A DNA stretch of 7,460 nucleotides from Spirochaetaceae bacterium (GCA_031290405.1 JAITNO010000111.1:1-7460), one strand, 5' to 3'. Positions 1 through 5,139 are shown, counted from the stretch's first letter. Notes: generated by a model from the sequence alone, not told the origin. Made by a program: numbers and translations.

Positions 1-26
1 GTCTGAAAGTTTCAGACTGCAGTCTG
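1..26. repeat. Two overlapping perfect dyads
   Basis: Bases 1-17 read GTCTGAAAGTTTCAGAC, two 8-base arms around a single central G. Bases 13-26 read CAGACTGCAGTCTG, a perfect 14-bp palindrome sharing the arm CAGAC (13-17). The shared arm can pair with GTCTG on either side (1-5 or 22-26), but not both at once. No T-run follows on either strand, so this is not an obvious terminator. It could be an operator or the end of a larger structure to the left of the window. Bases 27-65 hold nothing I can name. Confidence 0.5.
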
Positions 27-65
27 TGTGCGGTGTTTTTCAGCGCGTGCTTAGAGGGCGTTTCC

Positions 66-105
66 AAAAAAAAGCCGTTACCGAAAGGAGGAAAACGGTA
101 ACGGC
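66..105 (-). terminator. Intrinsic terminator of the response-regulator transcript
   Basis: A perfect 10-bp stem (74-83 GCCGTTACCG with 96-105 CGGTAACGGC) encloses a 12-base loop. On the minus strand the stem is followed by eight T (complement of the A-run 66-73), the classic Rho-independent layout. It lies about 107 nt past the stop of the response regulator and is the strongest terminator in the window. Confidence 0.88.
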
Positions 106-153
106 AAGGAGTTATGATGAAGAAAACTATACCCTATTAACAATCATCCTTTG

Positions 154-182
154 AAAAAGGTTACATTCACAGGGGAACCTTT
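154..182 (-). terminator. Weak hairpin, possible first terminator
   Basis: AAAGGTT (156-162) and AACCTTT (176-182) form a 7-bp stem with a 13-base loop. Read on the minus strand, the stem runs into a short T-tract (158-154). It sits about 30 nt after the response-regulator stop. The stem is AT-rich and shorter than the 66-105 hairpin, so it may only be a pause or a 3'-end stabilising structure. A competing small stem CCTTT/AAAGG (148-160) overlaps it. Confidence 0.35.
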
Positions 183-211
183 GTTGCCTGCCCCGAGTTT
201 TCAGCATTGCC

Positions 212-991
212 TTAGAATTCATACTGAAACTCAAGCTGCGCCGGATCGCGGGATTGGGCGCTGGGAGCCCGTCGTCGTTTGCAAGCCTTGACCCCTCGTT
301 CGCTGAGTGCGTCGCGCGCGGCAAATCCATTGTTGATCGCGTAAATCGCAATCTGAGTTCGGTTTTCCAACCCGGTTTTCTGCAAAATCATCGAAACATA
401 GTTGCGAACGGTGCTCTCTTTAAGGTGCATCCGTTCGGCAATCTGTTTGTTCGACCAGCCTTCGCCGACATTGACGGCGATTTTCATCTCAGCCTTGTTG
501 ATCAACAAGGAAGCCGTCGCTTTTTCCTGCCGTATGATGGGGGTTCTTCCAAGAGACAGCTTTCCCTGCATAAATTCCGTAAAAAGCCACTTGGTCCGCA
601 AAGCCGATTCGCGGCTCATGTGGTAACCGTCTTTGTGGACGCAACGCACGGCCATGCTTATTTCGTCTAAAACGGAGCTTCTGATCAGATACCCGGAAAT
701 CCCACTGCCGATTACCTGCAAGATATCATCATCGTTGCTTGTTTCCACCAAAACAATGACGGCCGTATCGGGAGAATAAACCTTCAGTGAAGAGCAGATG
801 TTTGCCGCATTGAGTATCGGCAATTCAAGCTCAAGCAGTGCGACGTTTGGTTTACATTTTTTAATCAGTTCCAAAGCTTCATAACCATCGCTTCCCAGTC
901 CGATAACTTCAAAATCCTTCTGCGTTGAAAGAAGGTTTCGGATGCTGTCCCTAAAACCGGTTTGACTGTCCGCAATTACAATGCTAATCAT
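212..991 (-). CDS. LuxR/NarL-family response regulator with atypical receiver
   Basis: A 259-residue two-domain transcription regulator. Residues 1-118 form a receiver domain (opening MISIVIADSQ, then LLELELP at 52-58, GYLIRS at 100-105). Residues about 164-224 form a LuxR-type helix-turn-helix with the hallmark NKQIAERMHLKESTVRNYVS and a following ILQKTGLENRTQ. Aligned without gaps to NarL, the phosphoacceptor Asp is Glu54, the conserved Thr/Ser is Val82, the conserved Lys is Arg104, and the second acidic Asp is Ser9. Only Asp8 of the active site remains, so control by phosphorylation is doubtful. Start: ATG at 991-989 with AAGAGG five bases upstream. The in-frame GTG at 997 overlaps that site and is rejected. 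After the HTH comes an unusual 35-residue tail with the basic cluster KACKRRR. The gene is single, with its own promoter and terminators, and no histidine kinase is nearby. Composition is more AT-rich than the neighbours, except in the tail. Target genes are unknown. Confidence 0.93.
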   Translation of the reverse strand: MISIVIADSQTGFRDSIRNLLSTQKDFEVIGLGSDGYEALELIKKCKPNVALLELELPILNAANICSSLKVYSPDTAVIVLVETSNDDDILQVIGSGISGYLIRSSVLDEISMAVRCVHKDGYHMSRESALRTKWLFTEFMQGKLSLGRTPIIRQEKATASLLINKAEMKIAVNVGEGWSNKQIAERMHLKESTVRNYVSMILQKTGLENRTQIAIYAINNGFAARDALSERGVKACKRRRAPSAQSRDPAQLEFQYEF

Positions 992-996
992 ACACA

Positions 997-1002
997 CCTC
1001 TT
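997..1002 (-). promoter_or_regulatory. Ribosome binding site that fixes the regulator start
   Basis: On the minus strand AAGAGG is followed by TGTGT and then ATG (991-989), a normal 5-base spacing. A longer reading from GTG 997-995 would begin inside this site, so ATG is the better start. Confidence 0.75.
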
Positions 1003-1018
1003 TTTTAATGTAAGACGC

Positions 1019-1047
1019 AATATAATTCTCTTTTTGGGTTAAGGCAA
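1019..1047 (-). promoter_or_regulatory. Sigma-70-type promoter of the response regulator
   Basis: On the minus strand the -35 box is TTGCCT (1047-1042), then exactly 17 bases, then the -10 box TATATT (1024-1019, 5 of 6 consensus bases). Transcription would start near 1012, giving a leader of about 20 nt that holds the ribosome binding site. The -35 box lies just beyond the terminator hairpin of the upstream operon, so the two transcription units are cleanly separated. Confidence 0.7.
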
Positions 1048-1048
1048 G

Positions 1049-1074
1049 AAAAAGAACAGCGATGGGGTTCTTTT
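1049..1074 (-). terminator. Terminator of the heptad-repeat/ispG/CHASE2-like operon
   Basis: AAAAGAAC (1050-1057) and GTTCTTTT (1067-1074) form a perfect 8-bp stem with a 9-base loop. On the minus strand the 3' arm ends in a run of five T (1053-1049). The hairpin overlaps the TAA stop of the CHASE2-like gene at 1075-1073. The stem is AT-rich, but its position and symmetry fit a terminator. Confidence 0.6.
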
Positions 1075-2791
1075 AGGGAAACGGCGTTTTGGCGCGAAAG
1101 CTTCGATGCGCGGTGAACGCGCAGAAGGCCGAAAAAAGCGCGGCGGCAAACGCCGTGGATGCGGGAATGAGGGGGTCAAGCCATTCCGCGCCGACGATAA
1201 AACGGTATGAAAAACCGATGTAAACAAACGCCGTCCAGACGACGCCGAGCATGAGCGATGGAACGGGGCGCAATTTAAGCAGGATTAACACGATAAGAAC
1301 CGCCGCGAGGGCGGAAAAAAGCGCCGTCTGCCGCCTGCCGGCCATCCCCACGCTGTTTCCCGTCAAAATGCTGTTCGCCAGCAACGCCGAAACGTCGACG
1401 GCGCTCAAGTCCAGGCGAGGGGGAGCCGGGGCGCCAACGCCGTCGGATGCCGCCGCGACGGCGCCCGCAGGCGCGTCCCAGGCGCCTGAAAAACCTGAGC
1501 TCTGCCCCATGATGCAAAACGAGCCTGCAAGCGCCGTCTCGAGCCGGCCCCGTATCGCGGCAAGCTGCCGCCAAATCTCTTGTGCAATGCCGTACTTTTG
1601 CATCTCGCCGTTCCATATCAGGGTAAGACGTTCGACGCCCTTCTCATCGAGCTTTTCTTCCTCAATCAGCCTTTCAAACGAGGCGTTGACGTTCCTTTCC
1701 GCCTCGCCGGAAAAGAATTCGTCAAGGGCAAGAAAATATTCGTTGCGGCTGTCGATCCAGCGCGCCTTTAACTCAACTTCGTTGTTCTCAAGGAGGTTCT
1801 CTCTGGCCCTCATCGCGTTTTCGTAGAGAAAGGCGGGGTATCTGTCCGGCAAAACGCCGCCGTAGCTTGCCAGGGACACCCCCTCGGCCAGGAGCCGGTA
1901 GAGCGTCTTGTCCAGCTCGTCGTATTCCATAAAAAGCTCGAGGGGGATTTCGCGGAACGAGGCTCCGGCGACGGGCATCTTAAAGACGACGGCGCCTGAG
2001 CCGTCGCGTACGGTGGGAAAGGGGACGTCCGCGAAGCGTTGTTTTAAGGCCGACCAGACGACGTGATCGCTTTCGGCCCCTTCGTTCACGACCGTCGGGG
2101 CGATTCTGCGAATCGTTCCGTCGCCGTCCGGCTGGGGCCGCGAATATCCCGACGAATAAAGCGACGACAGGTTCGGCCCGCCGCTTCCCGCGTGGCTTAA
2201 CACCGACAGCGCCAGGTCGACGGGCAGATGGGCGCCGCCGAAAACGGCGAAGGCTTTTTCCAGCTCGAGGGCCTCGGTCTCGCTCGTCCGAAACGCCGAT
2301 TCGAGGAGCCGCGCCTTTCCCTGGTCGTTCAAGCGGACGACGTTTTCGACAAAACGGTCGGCGTCCTCCGGCGCGACGGCCCCCGTCCTGATTCCCTCAA
2401 AGAGGTTTTTGACGTTGTTGTTAATCGTCTTGAATTCTTCGTCGAAGCGGTAGAGCAATTCGCCGTTGTTCACCGAGTTTCCGGTGGAAACGCCCAAAAT
2501 CGGCGTCTGAATAATCAGCGTGGAAGCGGCCGCCTCCGTCATCGTCATGATCACCGATCCCGCCAAGTCGGGAGAGATCACGTTTCGCGCGCCGCCCGAG
2601 CGCCCGGTTTCGATCAGCAGGATTTCCTGCGACACGGGCGGCGCCTCCAGGTTGCGGGCCAAAAAGTCGTATTCAACCCCGAGAGCGGGCCCCCGCAAAG
2701 CCGATTCGACGCACAAAAACACCGCCGCCGCGACAAAGAGAGGAGAAGTCAGCCGGATCAACATCATCTTTTTTGTTAAGAACTTCGCCAT
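1073..2791 (-). CDS. CHASE2-like sensor membrane protein without output domain
   Basis: A 572-residue protein. An N-terminal membrane segment or uncleaved signal (about 11-28) is followed by a large domain facing outside the cytoplasm (about 35-485). Three closely packed membrane helices follow (about 489-508, 512-530, 538-560), then a cytoplasmic tail of about 12 residues. The plan is that of CHASE2 sensors. Stretches such as EILLIET (56-62), TIRRIAPTVV (226-235) and VSALLANSILTG (467-478) match the style of CHASE2 strands (the closing 'vEiHAnaidnLL' region). Residues about 320-425 are a charged, probably helical insertion, and 430-460 is Ala/Gly/Pro-rich linker. Known CHASE2 proteins continue after the third helix into a cyclase, kinase or diguanylate cyclase; this one stops at AKTPFP. 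It starts 6 nt after the ispG stop, with no clear Shine-Dalgarno, so translational coupling is likely. ATGs at codons 9-10 are alternative starts. The CHASE2 assignment is by pattern, not search. Confidence 0.8.
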   Translation of the reverse strand: MAKFLTKKMMLIRLTSPLFVAAAVFLCVESALRGPALGVEYDFLARNLEAPPVSQEILLIETGRSGGARNVISPDLAGSVIMTMTEAAASTLIIQTPILGVSTGNSVNNGELLYRFDEEFKTINNNVKNLFEGIRTGAVAPEDADRFVENVVRLNDQGKARLLESAFRTSETEALELEKAFAVFGGAHLPVDLALSVLSHAGSGGPNLSSLYSSGYSRPQPDGDGTIRRIAPTVVNEGAESDHVVWSALKQRFADVPFPTVRDGSGAVVFKMPVAGASFREIPLELFMEYDELDKTLYRLLAEGVSLASYGGVLPDRYPAFLYENAMRARENLLENNEVELKARWIDSRNEYFLALDEFFSGEAERNVNASFERLIEEEKLDEKGVERLTLIWNGEMQKYGIAQEIWRQLAAIRGRLETALAGSFCIMGQSSGFSGAWDAPAGAVAAASDGVGAPAPPRLDLSAVDVSALLANSILTGNSVGMAGRRQTALFSALAAVLIVLILLKLRPVPSLMLGVVWTAFVYIGFSYRFIVGAEWLDPLIPASTAFAAALFSAFCAFTAHRSFRAKTPFP

Positions 2792-2797
2792 TGTTTT

Positions 2798-3904
2798 CTA
2801 TTGTACATTCTGCAATTCTTCCCGAAAGGCGCGGTCCGCGTCCGCCGCGTCTATGCGCCGGACAATGACGCCTTTCTTGAATATCAGCGCCTTGCCTCCA
2901 GAGCCGGTGATGCCAATGTCCGCATCCCGCGCTTCGCCCGGTCCGTTCACCGCACAGCCCATGATGGCCACGGAGATGTTCTTCTTTAGACGGTAGAGCT
3001 CGTCCTGCCACTTCGCCGTCCAGTAATGCGTGTCAAAGCCGCAGCGTCCGCAGCGCGGGCAGGAGACGATGCGGACGCCGGCGATTCCCTCCCTCTTTGC
3101 GCCCTTCCCCGCATCCCTTGCGGCAAGGAGGATTTCCCGCGCCGCGATCACTTCGCTCTCCATTGTATCGGAAAGCGAGACGCGGACGGTGTCGCCTAAA
3201 TCCTCGCACAGGAGGGATGAGAGCGCGACGGCGTTCCGTGCGACGCCGGCGATAAGCGGCCCCGCTTCGGTTACGCCGATGTGGAGCGGCAATTGCATCC
3301 GCGAGGCGAAGAGGCGGTTCGCCGCAAGCGTTTCGGCGACGGATGAATCTTTTATCGAAACGACGGCGTTGTAAAAGCCCAACTCGTCGAAGACGGCAAG
3401 CTCGCGCTCGGCCGACAGGCACAGCGCCTCGGACTTCGATATCTCCCTTGCGTCCACGCGGCGGCGCAGATCGACGGACAGGCTGCCGCCGTTTACGCCG
3501 ATTCGGACGGGAACGCCGTTGCCTGCGCATTTGCCCAGCACGGCGGCGACGCGTTCCCTCGAGCCGATGTTGCCCGGATTGATCCTCACCTTTGCTATGG
3601 GGAAGTCGAGGCAACGGAGCGCGATACGGTAATCAAAATGAATGTCGGCGACGAGCGGCATGGCGCACTTTTCGGCAAGCTTCCCCAGAACCTCTGCGCT
3701 TTCGACGTCGGGAACGGCAAAGCGGAGCAGGCGGCAGCCCATATCGGACAGGCCTTCGATGCGGGCGAGCGTGCGCTTGGCCCCTTCGCCTGCCACGTCC
3801 GCCCCAGTGAGCCTGTCTTTCCACATCGTTTGAATGACGACGGGCAGCCCCTTTCCCATTGCGACGCCCGCGGCGCCGATGACGACGTGCGCGTTAAAGC
3901 CCAT
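2798..3904 (-). CDS. ispG: 4-hydroxy-3-methylbut-2-enyl diphosphate synthase (IspG/GcpE)
   Basis: IspG carries out the next-to-last step of the MEP isoprenoid pathway: reductive opening of 2-C-methyl-erythritol 2,4-cyclodiphosphate to HMBPP, using a 4Fe-4S cluster in the cytoplasm. The product is 368 residues, close to the usual bacterial two-domain form (about 370). A TIM-barrel half carries VADIHFDYRIAL (85-96), KVRINPGNIG (105-114) and VRIGVNGGSL (133-142). A C-terminal iron-sulphur half has SCPRCGRCGFD (281-291) and GCAVNGPGEA (316-325). Cluster ligands are Cys282, Cys285, Cys317 and Glu324. The substrate motif near the N-terminus is VVIQTMWKDRL, where many bacteria have VQSMTNT. The ATG at 3904-3902 is chosen because IspG proteins begin here; an open extension upstream is arginine-rich and overlaps another gene. 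The start lies 2 nt after the stop of the upstream small gene and no strong ribosome binding site is seen, suggesting coupling. The next gene follows after 6 nt. Confidence 0.96.
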   Translation of the reverse strand: MGFNAHVVIGAAGVAMGKGLPVVIQTMWKDRLTGADVAGEGAKRTLARIEGLSDMGCRLLRFAVPDVESAEVLGKLAEKCAMPLVADIHFDYRIALRCLDFPIAKVRINPGNIGSRERVAAVLGKCAGNGVPVRIGVNGGSLSVDLRRRVDAREISKSEALCLSAERELAVFDELGFYNAVVSIKDSSVAETLAANRLFASRMQLPLHIGVTEAGPLIAGVARNAVALSSLLCEDLGDTVRVSLSDTMESEVIAAREILLAARDAGKGAKREGIAGVRIVSCPRCGRCGFDTHYWTAKWQDELYRLKKNISVAIMGCAVNGPGEARDADIGITGSGGKALIFKKGVIVRRIDAADADRAFREELQNVQ

Positions 3905-3906
3905 GG

Positions 3907-4344
3907 TTATGCGAGTCCCAGGTCGGACGTATCGACGTTTTTGCCCAGCTTCGGCTTTTCGGTCGGTCGTTTTAGGCGCGCAGTTCTTTTCGGCGCGGCC
4001 TGTTTTCTGGCGCGGGGACGCACAATCGCGGAAACGATCGCCCAATAGGCGACGAACGCGATGGCGGCGACGACGACCTGCCACGAGAAAACCACGCTTT
4101 TAATCAAATCTAAATCGGGCACGTTCCTATTTTCGGCCTCTTTTACCCGGAATGTAGCGAAAACTTCCCCGACGCCGTCGTGCATTGCCCCGAAGCGTTC
4201 GTGCATTGCCCCGGAGCGTTCGTGCATTGCCCCGAAGCGCTCGTGCATTGCCCCGAAGCGCTCGTGCATTGCCCCGACGCGCTCGGGGAAATGCACGACG
4301 AGGCTGGGGGACGGACACCGGCGGCTGGGGGCGCCTATTGACAA
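3907..4344 (-). CDS. Small single-pass membrane protein with MHERFGA repeats
   Basis: I do not recognise this 145-residue product. It has three parts. Residues 1-24 have no recognisable motif. Residues 26-60 hold five tandem heptapeptides of the form MHERFGA, the last degenerate (MHDGVGE). Residues about 84-108 are one strong hydrophobic helix (VVFSWQVVVAAIAFVAYW core), followed by a very basic Arg/Lys/Pro tail (109-134). With Phe at position a and Met at d, the repeat fits a coiled-coil heptad, though each unit carries a Gly. The TTG start at 4344-4342 is supported by AAGG (4355-4352) seven bases upstream, but GTG or ATG codons inside or before the repeats are alternatives. The membrane and tail part looks genuinely coding; the N-terminus is uncertain. 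The stop lies 2 nt before ispG, so it probably heads that operon. It could be a small envelope or scaffold protein; function unknown. Confidence 0.55.
   Translation of the reverse strand: MSIGAPSRRCPSPSLVVHFPERVGAMHERFGAMHERFGAMHERSGAMHERFGAMHDGVGEVFATFRVKEAENRNVPDLDLIKSVVFSWQVVVAAIAFVAYWAIVSAIVRPRARKQAAPKRTARLKRPTEKPKLGKNVDTSDLGLA
4179..4283. repeat. Five tandem copies of a 21-bp repeat
   Basis: Copies begin at 4179, 4200, 4221, 4242 and 4263. Each starts CGTGCATTGCCCCG and ends in a variable AGCGYT-like part; copies differ by one or two bases. A degenerate copy (about 13 of 21 bases alike) precedes at 4158-4178. Because 21 is a multiple of three, the array keeps every frame open; on the minus strand it reads as the MHERFGA heptad. 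Copies abut directly with no spacers. Confidence 0.95.
4263..4297. repeat. Inverted partial copy of the 21-bp unit, hairpin-forming
   Basis: CGTGCATTGCCCCG (4263-4276, in the fifth repeat) is matched by CGGGGAAATGCACG (4284-4297), its reverse complement with one mismatch, across a 7-base loop. The 14-bp arm could pair with any of the five repeat copies. It lies early in the small membrane-protein gene, so the mRNA there should be strongly structured. No T-run follows, so it is not a normal terminator. Confidence 0.75.
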
Positions 4345-4366
4345 GAAGCGGCCTTTTTCCTAGACT
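4338..4366 (+). promoter_or_regulatory. Sigma-70-type promoter for tRNA-Gln and the CBS-ACT gene
   Basis: A perfect -35 box TTGACA (4338-4343), a 17-base spacer, and a -10 box TAGACT (4361-4366, 4 of 6 consensus). Transcription would start near 4373, about 20 bases before the tRNA. The -35 box overlaps the proposed TTG start (4344-4342) of the divergent gene. Confidence 0.78.
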
Positions 4367-4391
4367 CTTTGCTCATGGAGGTTCCTAGACT
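4357..4391 (+). repeat. Direct repeat TTCCTAGACT, two copies 25 bp apart
   Basis: TTCCTAGACT occurs at 4357-4366, containing the -10 box, and again at 4382-4391, two bases before the tRNA. No suitable -35 box precedes the second copy, and it is too close to the tRNA 5' end to be its promoter. Confidence 0.6.
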
Positions 4392-4393
4392 GC

Positions 4394-4464
4394 TCCCCGG
4401 TTGTGTAATGGTAGCACGGCAGACTCTGGATCTGCTTGTGGGGGTTCAAATCCTCCCTGGGGAA
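4394..4464 (+). tRNA. tRNA-Gln, anticodon CUG
   Basis: A complete 71-nt cloverleaf folds by hand. The acceptor stem TCCCCGG (4394-4400) pairs with CTGGGGA (4457-4463) including one G-U, and the discriminator is A4464. The D stem is GTGT/GCAC around AATGGTA. The anticodon stem GCAGA/TCTGC holds the loop CTCTGGA with anticodon CTG, reading the glutamine codon CAG. The variable loop is 4 nt, and the T arm is GGGGG/CCTCC with loop TTCAAAT. The first pair U1-A72 suits tRNA-Gln. The 3' CCA is not encoded and must be added after transcription. The D loop is short. A good promoter lies just upstream, and a protein gene begins 36 nt downstream without a terminator between. Confidence 0.93.
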
Positions 4465-4482
4465 ACGCGATTTCGTGCGATT

Positions 4483-4490
4483 AAAGGAGG
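4483..4490 (+). promoter_or_regulatory. Strong ribosome binding site for the GTG start
   Basis: AAAGGAGG, a near-perfect Shine-Dalgarno, ends 10 bases before GTG at 4501. It falls in the 36-nt gap after the tRNA and supports the GTG start over later ATG codons. Confidence 0.8.
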
Positions 4491-4500
4491 CTGATCGATT

Positions 4501-5139
4501 GTGATTGTCCATAGATTTATGACGAAGAATCCTGTTTTCGTTGCGCCCGACGTGTCGGTGAGCGACGCGCGGAACCTAATGCGGAAGGAGAGGATTGGGT
4601 GCCTGCCGGTGCTCGATAAAAGCAATGGTCTTGTGGGGATCGTTACCAAGAAAAATCTGCTGAAGGCGGGTCCCACTGCGGCGACGACGCTTGATATGTA
4701 CGAGATCAGCTACCTGCTTTCCAAGCTGAAGGTTGAAAAGATCATGGAGCGCGATGTTGTGACGGTGAACGACGACGAGCTGCTCGAAGAGGCGGCGCGT
4801 GTGATGGCCGACGGCGACATTAGCTGCTTGCCGGTGATGCGCGGGAAGGTCCTCGTCGGCGTCATCACGGTGAGGGATGTTTTCCACGCTTTTCTGAATG
4901 CGCTTGGCGCCCGCCATCAGGGTGTGCGGATAAGTTTCTCGATGGAAGAGAAGCCCGGTCAGCTTGCGAAGTTGACTGCGGCGATTGCCGAAAAGGGTGG
5001 CAACATCGTCGCCTTTGTCTCGCAGGACGGCGACGATCTTACCGAGCGACGGGGCACCTTGAAAATTAGCGGCATCGACGCGGCGACGGTTGAGCTTATC
5101 GCACAGTCCGTCGGCGCGAGGTTGCTCGACATTAGATAA
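4501..5139 (+). CDS. CBS-CBS-ACT domain protein (AcuB-like)
   Basis: A 212-residue cytoplasmic protein, probably a regulatory ligand sensor. Two CBS domains form a likely adenosyl-nucleotide-binding pair: residues 7-55 (FMTKNPVFVAPDVSV ... GCLPVLDKSNGLVGIVTKKNL) and 80-133 (KIMERDVVTVNDDEL ... CLPVMRGKVLVGVITVRDVF). An ACT domain follows at about 141-212 (GVRISFSMEEKPGQLAKLT), the type that binds amino acids or similar small effectors. This order matches the family annotated as acetoin-utilisation protein AcuB, but that name does not establish a role in acetoin use and no acetoin genes are here. GTG at 4501 is chosen because the product then opens like other CBS proteins and has an AAAGGAGG site. 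It probably shares a transcript with tRNA-Gln. Its stop overlaps the convergent gene by 8 bp. ACT ligand unknown; the pairing with tRNA-Gln invites the guess of glutamine or nitrogen sensing, which the sequence does not prove. Confidence 0.92.
   Translation: MIVHRFMTKNPVFVAPDVSVSDARNLMRKERIGCLPVLDKSNGLVGIVTKKNLLKAGPTAATTLDMYEISYLLSKLKVEKIMERDVVTVNDDELLEEAARVMADGDISCLPVMRGKVLVGVITVRDVFHAFLNALGARHQGVRISFSMEEKPGQLAKLTAAIAEKGGNIVAFVSQDGDDLTERRGTLKISGIDAATVELIAQSVGARLLDIR

Noticed and set aside
2..151. Open plus-strand frame entering from the left edge
   Set aside because: It reads through the strong hairpin and has no recognisable protein character; edge effects alone can leave such a stretch open.
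254..670. Plus-strand open frame of 138 codons
   Set aside because: It lies wholly opposite the response regulator, whose HTH and receiver are unmistakable, and its product has no recognisable features; it is an antisense shadow.
992..997. GTG start at 997 for the response regulator
   Set aside because: The GTG overlaps the Shine-Dalgarno sequence; ATG at 991-989 has correct spacing and gives the standard receiver N-terminus.
1251..1826. Plus-strand open frame of 191 codons
   Set aside because: It is antisense to the CHASE2-like gene; its Ser/Arg/Ala-rich product reflects the GC-rich complement and it has no ribosome binding site that I can see.
3905..4084. Longer ispG start at 4084, adding 60 residues
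   Set aside because: The extension is Arg-rich, unlike any IspG N-terminus, and overlaps the membrane-helix coding part of the upstream gene in another frame; the ATG at 3904 fits the family.
4179..4283. Possible CRISPR array
   Set aside because: The 21-bp units abut directly with no unique spacers and no cas genes are present; it is a tandem repeat within a reading frame.
4338..4376. Minus-strand ATG at 4376 (AGGA upstream) encoding about 13 residues, MSKESRKKAASCQ
   Set aside because: It ends with TAG before any feature, overlaps the plus-strand promoter, and is out of frame with the repeat protein; a leader peptide cannot be excluded but nothing supports it.
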